The translations under genes and the position numbers were made by a program. Shown here piece after piece: positions 34,722-47,129 of a DNA stretch of 64,000 nucleotides. How positions within the stretch are numbered: position 1 is the stretch's first letter; each line of letters starts with the position of its first letter. Location: assembly GCF_047948215.1 (NCBI RefSeq), contig NC_134461.1, forward strand, positions 87,664,245 through 87,728,244. Direction: 5' to 3'. The notes under the pieces were generated by a model. The model did not search any database. It saw nothing but the letters and a program-made list of their open reading frames with translations, and had not been told where the DNA came from. The DNA comes from Lycorma delicatula (lineage: Eukaryota; Arthropoda; Insecta; Hemiptera; Fulgoridae).

Positions 34722-36462
34722 GGTACATCCACTTTCAGGACATGTTCTACCAGTGGAAAAAAAAAGTTCATATAAACATAAGTAAGGAAACGCTCTGATA
34801 GCGATTTTCCACTGGTGAAAGATTTGGCTCTGATTTTTACACCTTTGGGAAAATTTATACGAGACTGTAAATCTTGGGACTCAAATTAAGGGGTAAATTT
34901 TTTGATTTAACATGAAATCTGATTTGAAGATTGAAACAAGAACGTCCCAGAACTGTATTTTTAGTACTTCTCGAGAAATCTGAAGTAAAAGACTGGAGTC
35001 GAAAAATACACTATTTTATATAAGGCATAAAATAACATTCTTAAATAGACAACAAACACTAAAGATTTTTAACAAAACTTATAGAGAATTTGATTCTGAG
35101 AAAAATGATTTGAACAAAGTCCACAGAAACGAAATACAAATAAAAGAATTTCTAAGTTTATTAAACACAAAATATATAAAAATGTGACAAATTTTAACTA
35201 GATAGTAAACGAAACAAAATTTTCAAAATATAAAAAAAAGGATTATATATTTTAGAACAAACAATAAAACCAACTTACAGTCGATTAAATAAAACGTTGA
35301 AAATATCCTCAACCACAGTAGGCGAGCGGGAAAACCCCCAAGAAATGCTTAGAAACATGAAAAAGCTATAAAATCGTTCTAATCGCTAATTTTGATCATA
35401 CTTTTTTTGTCAAGGATGCTGGATCCAAAATTACAAATACATTGTTTCGAGTGCATTTTTGGTCAAAAATGCGAAAAAGAGATTTTAATGTTTTTTTTTT
35501 GCGTTAAACTCACAATAATTCGGCCAAAAATCAATATTTCTCTTTGAGATTTTTATGTTATAATCTTCAAGCGATTCTTCAAAAATCAAGAACCGACCAA
35601 AATTTGTAAACTATTTTCCGGCTGAGTTATAATTTTTTGAAAACCTTTGGTGTATTTTATGAGTTGCATAATCAACTGCAAAAGTTGATCGACAAAATTT
35701 CGAATCTAGATTTTTTACCTGAAATTTATTAAGTTTAATATATGAAAACGTTTTTCAGAAAGTTTCGGCACTTAATTTGCCATAGAAAATTAAAGAACAT
35801 CGAACGTAGCTCAAGCAGCAACCGCTCGGATGCGCGCGAACTTTTTATTCGCGCCTACTTGTTAAAAAAATGTAACACCGATTACTTGGTTAAAATTTTT
35901 TTTTTTATATATTCAAATCTTTATTTCGCATTTTTGACTAAAAATGCACTTTAAAAAATGTTCCTAAAATTTTAGATCAAAATAAAGTTCAGATTTGAAT
36001 TCGGCACTATGGAAAACATGAAGTATGATCAAAATTAGCGATTAGAACGATTTTAATCGTTACCATGTAATTTTGGTGGTAGTTTCCGCTCTCCTACACT
36101 GGATACAGCACACGGCCCGACGAACGGACTTATACCATTTTACTCAGAATTAAATTCTTTATACGTATTATCTAAAACGTTTATATATTTACTATCCATT
36201 TAAAAAATATATTTTACGCGAAGCTGTTACCTACTCCTTTCAATTTTCAGGTCAGATTTAATACAAAACCACTAAATCTACCCCTTAATTTGGGTACCAA
36301 GAATTACAGTCTGGCTTAATGTTATAGGAGGCGCAGAAATCACGGCGAAATTTTTCGCCAGCCGACACTCGATATCGAAGCGTTTCCAAATTTATGTTTA
36401 TATGAACATTCTTTTATTTTGACCGGTAGAATATGTTCTGAAAATGTATTAAGTCTTCGTGA
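34722..36462. mobile_element. Large foldback element (inverted arms of about 0.35-0.4 kb plus inner arms)
   Basis: The left outer arm 34722-35130 and right outer arm 36115-36462 are inverted copies. Shared strings include ttcaggacatgttctac, tcatataaacata, ccaaattaaggggtaaat and aattctgagtaaaatg. A second, inner inverted pair lies at 35325-35490 and 35895-36105 (atcgttctaatcgctaattt and its complement, then gtgcatttttggtcaaaaat). The loop 35490-35895 holds only a 70-codon chance frame. The left arm continues to about 35280, and that longer version is shared with the right end of the element at 40217-43395. Confidence 0.8.
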
Positions 36463-36479
36463 ATCATCCTATACAAAAG

Positions 36480-39230
36480 AAGCTTCTAAATTTGATCTAT
36501 ATATTAATTTTTTTTTTTTTTTTAATTTTGTCGAACCTTATCTTAATACGACTGTTGATCAATCTCGATGATACTAATTTATATTTTGTATAGGTATTTT
36601 CTATGGTGTATCATTGTAAAGTATTTCTAGATAACAGAATATTACAATCTATTTTTAACAAAAAAGTAAATTGTTTGCGTAAACTATATAAAGATTATTT
36701 CACTTTTTTTGGCATCATTCCTTACCGCTGGGGTGCTATAGCATAATGATGTATCATCTTATACTTATTGTTATATTTAAAGTACGAGTATATCCTATGA
36801 AAATTCAAGAAAATTATTGGAACATAACCTAAAGATGAGTAATAAATATTCCGTATTCAAGACAGCCGTTGTTAACCCATGTTTCGTATCAGATTCTTTA
36901 TTCCATATCAATAACTCATTTATTGTTTTTATCAGTACGCAGATTTTTTTACCGTTTGTTGAAAACGGCTTGTTTTCAAACAAATAGATTTGTTTTATGG
37001 GCTATTAAATAAAAATTTAAATAATATAAAAATAATATCAACATAACACGAAGCCCTAAAATTTATAAAATATTTCTTTAAATTTCAACTTTTAATTTGA
37101 ATTCCATTTTTTAAAATACAAAAAAAATAATCGAAATTTAATTAGTAATGAATATCGATCGAAGTTAAGTAGTAACAGTGGAATGATAAAAAGATTATTG
37201 GTTTATTATTATTATTATTAGTTTTATAATATGAGGTACTGATGTTATAACAGAAAGCAGAAAAAGCATCCCAGAGTAAAATTAACCCCGAATTCCAACC
37301 GCGTAAGTCCATTAAAAATTCAGCAGTAAAGACAAAAAAATAAATAAATCCATTTAAAATATTCCACTAAAATAGTAAGTCAATATATCTACACTAATAT
37401 ACTAAATCTGGAAAGAATTTAAAAAACAAAATAATTTACGAAAAAAATTAACTTAAAAATAATTAACTTAATGGTAGGCTAATTAAAAAAAAAAAAACCT
37501 GTGATATTTAGATATTATTTAATCGGTTTAATTACCGCCGGAATTATCTCATAAATATCAGCATGAAATTGGGCAAGAAAGACTGAAATTGAATAATATA
37601 ACTGAAGATGAAAAATTATATGAAGCAGTAAATGTAATCGGTAAATAAAAAATTTTTAAATCCTAAAACATGCAGAGCAAATACACACTATAAAAAGAAT
37701 AAAAAGTAAAAAAAAAGAAAATTAAAATAAGGTACGAGATAATTACTGCGACAATAAAAAAATAAACAATTCCATTTTTAAGTGACTTTTCTACTGTTAC
37801 AAATAAATCCTACGCGTGCGTGCGGGTTAATACACGCACCCGTATACAATAAAGATTTAATTGAGTGTACTTCTCTCTCTCTCTCTCTTTAATTCTCTTT
37901 TTCTCTCAAATTCTTTGTAACTGTCTAAAATACGAAATCAAGGGATGAACTACAATCTTTATTGTCTTTAAATGAAGTCGTATACAAGTTAACTGTAACG
38001 GTATACATTAATTGATTAATTCTCAACCCATCGCTTCAACCATTCACTCAATCACTCTCTATCACTATCTACTACGCAGATAATACTGCCATCCGTTCTG
38101 TCACTACGAGTTAATAAACTGAAAAGATTTTTGCGATTTTATATTAATATCCTAATACGAAACGATAGATCATTGTATTCGATCGATAAAACAACATATT
38201 ACATTTAAATATTTTCATTCCTCATAATTTTCTTTACATTACATTCAATAATTTAACATACGCAGAAAAACAAAACATACACAATAAAATACAAAAACAA
38301 CATTTAAATAGAAATTAAAAATATAACATAACAGATCTTTCTTGTTTTTCTCTCCAAAATATTTTTCCAGAGAACAGAAAAAATTAATAAAAAATTATTT
38401 TAAACGTGTTATTTTGATATCAATGAAGCAAAAGTAATTTACAAAAGTACTAAATTCAAAATATCAAAAATCATTAAAAACCGATCAACAAAGAAAAATA
38501 TTTTTAAATATTTGGGTGAGAAAAATATATAAGATCTGTAATAAATTAAATTACAAAACAAAAGAGTGCCAGATTTCAGGAACGTATTCACTTTAAATAA
38601 AAAATTTAAATCATTTTATTTCAGGAATATTTATTTTATTTAGTAAATTATTATTTTTTTTACTATATTTATTACTTAAAAAAATAAATCAAATATAAAT
38701 ATACAAAATAAAAAAATTAAATATAAGACTATGAATAAATATAGGCAAATATAATGAAACTAAATTACCTAACAAAATTTAGTCAATACAGTTGCTTTAA
38801 GCAACGAATATAAAAAATAGTTTATATTCTTTTTCCTTCATTTCTATCACTAAAAATTTGTCCTTTATAAATGAATAAAAATAATATCTATTCACAGTAC
38901 ATCCCATAAATAATTTATCGATAAAATTTTAGTATAATGTTTTTTTTTTTTAATTTCAAACAGCGCAGTAATTACTGACCACAAATGTTTTTATTGTAAA
39001 AAAAAAATTAGGGATGTTAACCTACAGTCTCGCCGCTACCGATAAAAGATAAATACATACAATATTTTTAATCAGAAGTATACCTGATATGTATAACATT
39101 TTAACTGTTACAGTATGCTACAATAAACATAAACATGTTCAAAATGACGGCCTTTCAACTCTACAGTACTGAAAATAAGGGTCGTCAGTATTGTACAATT
39201 TGAAGGGAGATGTAACTTCAACATACACTG
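36480..39230. other. AT-rich DNA without recognisable gene
   Basis: It includes a CT run at 37872-37887 and a GC-richer patch near 37810-37850 (gcgtgcgtgcgggtt...acgcacccgt). No coding frame or known mobile element was recognised. Confidence 0.5.
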
Positions 39231-39239
39231 ATGTTATAA

Positions 39240-39770
39240 ACTGAATTTACGAGGTCTATCTGGAATATAACGACCATTCCGTAATCTCTGTAACACAGGT
39301 CAGTACACATACGGGATTAAAGGTCAATCGACTACAGCAGTCTACCATCGCTTATTTATGTGTTAGTTGTAAACTTAAAATAAATAAAACAACTGACAAT
39401 CCTACAAACTGTGAAATTTGACAGGGATTTTCTTTTTAACTTTCAAAACGTAATAATAGTAAAATTTATAAACAACTAGTTGCTTTGTACGATTTTTATC
39501 GCTGTGAAATATTTTGTATGTTGCTAACCAAAAACGGTAATATGAAGCGGCTGAAAAAGAGCGCTGTGTTGTATTTTAATGCGCGTCTACATTTTGCAAT
39601 TATTAAACATTATTTGTTGGGAGAATTCGAATAGAACGTTTTCAGAAACCTAGCATACATTATGGATCAGATGTGAACGAAAAAATATCATCTAAGAAGT
39701 TTTTGAATGACATGCGATTTGCGTGTGATCCAAAAGACTGAATGGAAAAACTGTAAGGAGAGATTTTAAA
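39240..39770 (+). pseudogene. Possible internally deleted mariner-like element
   Basis: The beginning, gaggtctatctggaatataa followed by cgaccattccgtaa and later acagcagtctaccatcgct, resembles the 5' end and leader of some insect mariners. The later part holds a segment with RIRIERFQKP-like and KKFLNDMRF-like translations in a plausible place for a transposase C-terminus. No catalytic motif is visible. Weak assignment. Confidence 0.25.
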
Positions 39771-40375
39771 AAGAATTTTAACAAAAAATACATAATATGG
39801 CGCTAAACATAGTAATACGTTGAGATTGTTAATTTTATTTAAAAAAAAGAATAACCAAAATATGAATTAAAGAATATTAAAAACAACAAAGATTTAAATT
39901 AATATTTAAAATAATGTATATGTATTATGATCATAGGAATGACTTATTAATCCTTTTTTATTTTCGAGTTAAATTTATTTTCCAAATAGTGTTAATTTAG
40001 CTGGGAATAATTTCTTGAAAAAAATTTTCAAAAAAAATTAATACGAAATAAAATCTAAAAGTATGAAATATAATTCGGAAATTTTAATTTGAGAGCAGAA
40101 CCCCTTTATCAGATAATAGATAAGAATTGGTACGAGGCAATAAAGAATAATTCAACCAATTATTCGAGAATAGCAGTGATTTTTATTTCAAACCACTGTA
40201 AAATATAATGATTACACAAAGTGATTCATGAAGACTGTAACAAACTTTCAGGACATGTTCTAATGGTGAAAATAATAAATAAAATTATATAAACATAGGT
40301 TCGGAAACGCTTCGTTACAGAGTGTCGGCTGGCGAAAGATCGGAAAGTTTATAAGGCAATGGTAGATAATGATAT

Positions 40376-40964
40376 ATCCAAAAAAATTACAATGATATTG
40401 TAAACCGTACGGTAACACTCTGGCAGATATCATTTCTTCCGCTCGACAAACAAAAAATTCTGTAATATAAATAAAACTATTTTTAACAAAATTATACTGA
40501 TATCAAAAAGATAAGACACTACATTTAAAAAATAAAGTTAAATAAAACTCTTACCGGTCCAATTTTATTTAAATGTAATACATATCACATTCACAGAAAT
40601 AATACAATTCTTATGATTATTCGTTCTTTAATAAATGAAATCGGACCAGTAAGAGCTTTGTAACAAATTTTTCTATTTTTTGCTTATTATAGGGAACGCT
40701 TAAAAATTGTTTATTATCTATTATTCTATATCTATTGTCCATTACATATATTAAACAAGTATTTTTTTTAAAGAAAATTCTAAATTAATAACAAATTTTG
40801 ATAATAGAAATGTAGTGTCTTACCTTTTTTGATATCAGTAACATTTTGTTAAGAACAGTTTTATTTATATTAGACAAATTTTTGTTTTTTGAGCGGAAGA
40901 AATTATATCTGCGAGACAATTACCGTACGGTTTACAATTTCATTGTAATTTTTTTGAATATCAT
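40376..40964. mobile_element. Inverted repeat (hairpin) element, nested
   Basis: The left arm 40376-40574 and right arm about 40627-40964 share, inverted, attacaatga.attgtaaaccg, taccgtacgg, tgatatcaaaaag and taagacactacattt. Near the centre, ttaccggtccaatttt pairs with gaaatcggaccagtaag. The right arm carries about 140 extra bases. No coding frame. Confidence 0.75.
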
Positions 40965-41517
40965 TGTGTTTAGTTACATTATTCTTTTATTTTTTTTTTT
41001 TATGAATTACTGATAGTTAATCTTATGGATTTATTATTAAAATTTATTGCCTTTCTAGAACAAATAAATATAATTTTTTTTTAATTTCTCGGCCAATATT
41101 TATTGTTGATAGTCATGTCATTCACTTCATACTATATTTTTCCTTTTTTAATAAAACTAATACAGTAACTGTCACGAATCGAAGATAAGTGAGGTAATAT
41201 TGAACTTATTACTTTGTAACTGTAAGCCTCGAACTTATCGTATCCGTGGACAAACTTTTTATATTATTATTAAATGAACTTTTTTTATTTCTCCATCAAT
41301 TAGTTCAAATAGATCTAATTGCAGAATTAAAATTTTACCAATCGAATTTATTTCTGTTTTATGTAAGAAATCTTTTGTTGCCACAGTTGCAACACTTTCT
41401 CTACTGTTCGTGTTTTCTGTGTTTTATTAGCAGCTATAATCTTGTGTAAACTAATATTTTTATTTTTATTCAATGAAGTGACGGGAATTAAAAAAAAATG
41501 TTTCATCTTCAGTACTT

Positions 41518-41993
41518 TCGGTACTTACGTATTAACGCCACCGCAGCTACACCTTTATTTAAAAAGAAAGTAGTCAATCGGATTTCGTGGAAAATGAACA
41601 GTCTCTCTATTAATTTTAATAAATGGTTACTTATATTTATTTATTTTATAAATATAATTTAACCAAACTTAACCTACGCTCGCTAACCTTAACTAATTAA
41701 CACTGTAATTTTTTGATTATTTATTTAATAAAATCATAATTATTACAATTATTTATTATTTAAATAATCAAAACACTCCTGTTAATTAGTCAAGGTTAGC
41801 GAGCGTAGGTTAAGTTTGGTTAAATTATATTTATAAAATAAATAAATATAAATAACCATTTATTAAAATCAATAAAGAGACTGTTTTGAATCTATGTTAA
41901 ACTCTATATCGGCCCATTTTCCACCGAAATCTGATTGACTACTATGTTTTAAAATAAAGCTGTAGCTGCGGTGGCGTTAATACGTAAGTACCG
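41518..41993. mobile_element. Inverted repeat (hairpin) element, well preserved arms
   Basis: Both arms carry, inverted, ggtacttacgtattaacgcc, accgcagctac and aaacttaacctacgctcgct, then aaccttaact/gactaatta. The arms are about 220-240 bp and nearly identical apart from one insertion of about 33 bases in the right arm. The centre is near 41745. No open frame is conserved, so it is a MITE-like or foldback insertion and probably young relative to its neighbours. Confidence 0.82.
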
Positions 41994-42479
41994 TAGTTTC
42001 ATTTAGATAAGAGCATTTATATTAAAAGAAGCAGTAGTATATTTTCTTTTAAATGTTATTTCAAGTGCATTTTCAAGTTTTAGTACGCTACGTAATACTT
42101 CCAGTACTGTTACCTAGCGGCACGATTTGTAAACCCACCTTTTTGAGGAAAAAGTGACATATTCGGGTCCCGCGGTTCATCAAATTGAAAAAAAAACGTT
42201 GTCTAACAAAATTCCAGGTATTTTTTAAAAATTATTATTTAATAAAAATCGAACTAAAGTGAAATATAATGTTTTATTGCTTATTGTATTGTATTGCTTA
42301 TTATATGTATTATAATGCTTAATTTTTAATTTTATTTCCCATTTTCATTTCACTTTTAGGTTAGGTCATATTGAAAACTGTAAACATAGTTCGTTGAATT
42401 CGCCGTGCCGTCCAGTTCTGCGGACACTTAATGGCGAAGTTCTTGACACGCACTATTCTATTCACTTATTTAAATGTTT

Positions 42480-42700
42480 ATTACTTTGTAAATATACTGA
42501 TGGAAATGTTTGCCGAGGCATTTGTATCAGTGATATCCTGACAGAAGCCAAACTGATGACTGTGTCGTGTTATCAAGTTTAGAAGGTCTAAAATACGACC
42601 TCCGGTATAGCCCTCAGGACAACGAACGGAGGGAGTGGTGTGGCGACCGGGAACGTCGCAAGGCAGGTGTCTTCCCTTACGGGGATTGGGATGTTCAAAT
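42480..42700. repeat. Interspersed repeat, copy 2 (pair with 1740-2035)
   Basis: Shares gatggaaatgtttgccgagg, tgttatcaagtttag and gtggcgacc in the same order with 1740-2035. Short plus-strand frames (42394-42582 and 42567-42776) cross it but are not conserved between the copies. Confidence 0.55.
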
Positions 42701-43395
42701 GGTGAACAAAAATCTAATTGTTGAAATAGCTGTTAATACTGCACCTTATAAAATAAATTATTTCAAACAAATTTAGGTAAAATTAATTTTTTCTTTAAAC
42801 ATGTCTAATAAATTGTTTTATTTGAATTTTTCATTTTTTTATTGTGATTATTTTTCTAAAATATTTAATTCTTTTGTTTGGTAATATTGGAAATTTTGTT
42901 TCGTGTATTTAAAATCTGCCAGATTTTGATATATTTGGTTTTTAATAAATTTCGAAATCCTTACGTTTGTATTTAGTTTCTGTATACTTCATTCAAACCG
43001 TTTTATTTAGAATTAAATTCTCTACAAGTTTTTTTAAAACTTTAAGTACGTTATTTTATGCCAAATATAAAATAGTGTGTTTTTCAATTCCAATCTTTTG
43101 TTTATTAGCCCGGATTTCTCATGAACAACTAAAAATACAGTTCTGGGATTTTTTTAAATATTTTAGGTCAGATTTCATATAAAATCACTAAAATTACCCC
43201 TTAAATTCGGTCAAAAGAATTATAGTCTGACTTCAATTTTAAAGAAGACGCAGAAATGAGAGCGAAATCTTTCGCCAGCGAACACTCGCAAAAAAGCGCT
43301 TCCAAACCTATGTTTAAATGAAGTTTTTTCTTTATTTTCACCAGTATAACATGACCTGAAAGTTTTTTTCATTCTTCGCGAATCATTCTATGTAA

Positions 43396-45290
43396 AATAA
43401 TATTGATGCAAATATAATGAAAATAAAAATGTAAACGACATAATAACTAATTTAAATTAATTAGTATCTGAAAAAAAAAAATATATATAAAAACAATTTA
43501 AAAATAAGTTTTAGTAAGTTTTTATTATATATCAAATTCATACGTTGAACATCATTGTTTTTAAAAACGGAAATTTTTAATATTAATTTATATAATATAT
43601 TGATCGGAATAAAAAAAATGACAATATAAGTTATTTCTCGAAGTCTGAACTGTAATCCTGTATAAAGTATAAATAATTTTATTTGTTTGTATGATAAAAG
43701 TAAATGAAATAGGTATTCGTAAATAAATATTTTTTAACAAATTAATTTAATGTTTATGAGGACGATTTCGTCCTCACACTCTACTACACATTAATTAACA
43801 GAACACGATTTCATCCCAAACAATACTGATATTAACATAATGATAATATAGTTTTGATTAGATAAGCTGGAAATATTGGTAGTTTATCAGACCCACAATT
43901 ATTAAATCAATAATTAATTAATATTCAAATCGACTGAACAGGCTTTCATACGGTTCATATTTCAACAGCATTTTCTAATACTGACGATGAATTTCACAGA
44001 ATTGATTTCAGAAATTAAAACTAAAGATGCTTCAATTATCTTTTTTTTTTTTAAACAAAGGTAGTGTACAATAAGTACGGAATGTCATATTATAAAATTA
44101 GCTTTATTTAATGAAATAAATTATGACAGTACCGACAAGAAACAAGGACAAAGAGATAACTTTAAAAAAATTATTTGTTTTCAGAAGCAGCTAATTGTCA
44201 TTTGAGATGAACACTCCAGAAACAAGAATTACAATTTATCGACAAAGATAATCACCTCAGTAATATTATAAATAAAGATGTATAAAGAAAAATATCCTAA
44301 ATGCCTATCATTTGCCGTTTCAGACGATTGAATTATGACAGTATTTTAATAAGTTAATCAAAATATAATCTGGTTAAAGAAAGAAGCCAATTACAGATAG
44401 CTATCATAATGCTATTATAAAAAGTACTAAAAGCATAACAAAAAATTAAAAATGCAATTTTTTTTAGGATATCGTTTAAATAACGAAAAATTCGTTTTTT
44501 ACCTTGAAAATAAAATTCATACAAACACGGTTTTTATTTCTTAACGGCTTAGGTTTTCAGCCTTTTCATTTACATAAACAATTTCCGATCTTTATAACCT
44601 CAAACAAACAGTTCTGTAAAATATTTAATTAGTAAAATTTAAATTATGGATTTTATCCTTAAACCAAATTTTCAGTCGTTTCGTTTCGACGATTATTTTG
44701 GCGTAAGGAACTCTTTTTAACGAAGAGTTTGTTGCTATTTAAATTCGAGTTGTTGATAAAATAATGTAAAACAATTTTTTTTTTCTATAAATGTTAAATA
44801 ATTATGCGAATTCAAAACATAATGTCTTCTTTGGTTAAATAGATTGTAGTTAATTTTTAAAATTCATGTATACGGTGATGGGCAATTTAGTTGGATCAAA
44901 CAATAATAAAAACTTTTTCTTGCGATAAAATAATTTATATTTACTATCAGTCCCAATCAACCGGAACCACAAGTAAATTTTATTTCAATAAATAAATTAC
45001 ATATAAAGAGGTCTCCATTGAAATCTCTAAAGAATGCATACATGTGTATGCATTTGTATCTTATGCAGTACACGTAAGTATAATATAGTACACGTAACTA
45101 TATACACTGATCGTCCAGACAACACTGATTAAGTAGAAGAGATAAAAAGAAAACACAAAAAGTAGTTAACAATTACACAAAGGATCACAAAAAAACAAAA
45201 TCTAAACGAGGATAAATAGTAAAAATGAAAAATGATAAAATAAACTAAATGGAGAAGCAAAACGAATCATTTCGGCGAAACGTAATATCC
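43396..45290. other. AT-rich DNA without recognisable gene
   Basis: The only distinct structure is a hairpin at 43757-43776 (tgaggacga/tcgtcctca, two-base loop). No coding signal. Confidence 0.5.
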
Positions 45291-45309
45291 CAATGTAGTC
45301 AAATAACTC

Positions 45310-46010
45310 GAATCTCGAAGCCCTCACAAATTCAATACGTACAGCCGCTGTAGGCGCAGAAGTCCACAATATTATACAGAAGATTAACTGCGAGCCAGAT
45401 ACTCATGTAGCTCAATGTTTCTCGTAAACTACGGCGCCTTTGTTATATTTTTCAACAAATTTGTTCTGAAATCGCTGTACGATGTCAATGTTACTCCCGC
45501 TTGTGGTACTCCGTAGCAAGATCCCGTAGATCTAAATCGGTAACAGGATTGTTATACACAATAACTGTTAGTTCGATAATGATAATAACAATCCCCTGCC
45601 AAGCATCTCCCTGAACTTAATGTTGAACTATTTCCGTTCCTCTCTGACGTGAGTCCTCCACGTCGGACTGCGATCCAGATGCAGAGCTAGGTATCGCACG
45701 CTGTTAGCATACGGGATGAAAACGCCATCCAGTTGAACTCGTGAGCAGTCACCCCTCCTCATCGCAAAAGTAACAAATGTAGACTTTTCCGGATTCACCT
45801 TCATCTTCCATTAAGAAAGTCATTTACTAATCAGATCCAATACAGTCTGAAATTTATTACAAGCTGCGTTAGGGTCAGTATTTACAGCAAGGAATTTAAT
45901 TTGCATCTTCCGCAAACGATGCAACTGTGACGTCTTTAGCAGTCGGAAGATTCGCCGTGAAGATCGAAAATAAAGCAGGTCCTAGAACCGATCCTTGAGG
46001 AATGAAAACA
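45310..46010 (-). pseudogene. Jockey-like LINE reverse transcriptase remnant
   Basis: The minus strand translates as PQGSVLGPALFSIFTANLPT (motif B, PQGSVLGP-L), then VTVASFAEDAN (motif C, where the catalytic FADD reads FAED), then a frameshift into GESGKVYICYFCDEEG. It continues to RYLALHLDRSPTWRTHVREE and FREMLGRGLLLSL-like coding, then NKFVEKYNKGAVVYEKH. This covers the palm, thumb and start of the C-terminal domain of a Jockey-clade element, about 230 residues. Loss of the aspartate plus several frameshifts make it inactive. Confidence 0.8.
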
Positions 46011-46019
46011 TTAAAACAA

Positions 46020-46730
46020 AATTGTCTGGTAGCTAACAATTTACAATTTTAATTTGTAAAAGGAACTCGTTATTACATCACTTTTAAAAATGTATTAAAT
46101 ATCAATGCTACAGGATATTATTTATAATAGAGTCGGGTAATAGAATATTTTTTCGTATATTTTCTAAAATAAACTGAAAAAATTGCAATTATATTTTAAA
46201 TTATTATCTGTAAACACCTGTATAAATAAGAAAAATATACCACACAAGTGTATGTTTAAATAAAAAAGAATACAGGTAAAAAAAAAAAAACAGTTGATAA
46301 TGTATTTAATTTTAAATATGTTAAAAATCAGAATAAATTTGTTCATTTTAACAGAAATATTTTTTATAGGGCAAATTAAAAATTTTAAAAGTAATCGACA
46401 TTTTTTTGTTGGAATTTTACAGTATATAACTAAAAACTCTACAGCTGAATCAAAGGTCTTATTAATTTATATTTCTTGAGAACGTTTAAGCAAAAAGCAA
46501 TGAAATATAATAATAAATGACGGTACTAAATTAAATTATACAATAGAATACTATAACACTAAAAGTCTACAAGAGTTTTTCTTATTTCATATAAAAAAAA
46601 TTGCAAAAGATATTAAAGAATAACATCAAAAGCAAACCGGCACAAAACAACAACTTTTATGCGGAAAGTATTTGGATAAAATCAAACAAAGGTTTAAGAA
46701 TTAGAAAAGTTCTTTAAAATATTTCCATGG
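46020..46730. other. AT-rich DNA without recognisable gene
   Basis: Two short opposing frames (60 and 61 codons) are compositionally typical of AT-rich DNA. Nothing else seen. Confidence 0.5.
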
Positions 46731-46734
46731 AATT

Positions 46735-47125
46735 TATCGCTAAATGACAGCGAAACATGGACGATAGAAAAAAGAATGAAGACCTTTGAAATGTGGTTAT
46801 AAAAGAATGTTAAAAGTTACGTGGGTCGATAAAGTTTGAAATGAAGATGTTAAAAGACGAATGAGTAGAGAGAATTTTGTGGTACAAGTTTATAAAAAGA
46901 AGGATTACGTTGATAGGCCTTAGGCCTTATCTTATGACACCCAGGGTTCAGTAATTTGTTACTAAATCTGTGGAGGAAAAAACTATAAGGAAAGACAAAG
47001 ACGCAAACATATGAAGCAATAATTTAGGATTTAGACAGTAATATATATTTTGAAATAAAAATATGTATGACATAAGAGAAACGAATTAAAAATTGTGCTA
47101 CATCAATCAAATTACCAACGAGAAA
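46735..47125 (+). pseudogene. LINE C-terminal fragment, diverged
   Basis: The plus strand reads LNDSETWTIEKRMKTFEMWL, a stop, then KRMLKVTWVDKV, a stop, NEDVKRRMSRENFV. This is the same E-T-W, E-M-W-x-x-x-R, x-W-V-D-K-V pattern as the LINE at 19915. It ends near 47100 with a weak version of the atgaa.gatta...gctgcatcaatcaaatta tail. Older than copies A and B. Confidence 0.6.
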
Positions 47126-47129
47126 AAAA

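Larger units (their letters stand above)
40217..43395. mobile_element. Composite foldback element with two nested inverted repeats
   Basis: The left end (40217-40350: gtgattcatgaagac, ttcaggacatgttcta, gtgtcggctggcgaaag) and the right end (about 42830-43395, inverted) belong to the same terminal family as 34722-36462. The right end keeps the full arm of about 570 bp: its reverse complement shows cccagaactgtatttttagt, then actattttatat.tggcataa, as in 34950-35280. Between them lie two further inverted repeats (40376-40964 and 41518-41993) and the repeat copy at 42480-42700. No transposase gene is visible. Whether both ends belong to one insertion is inference. Confidence 0.55.

Noticed and set aside
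35742..35954. 70-codon frame in the loop of the foldback element
   Set aside because: Considered as a possible protein of the element, but it is short, has no known motif and no second copy to show conservation.
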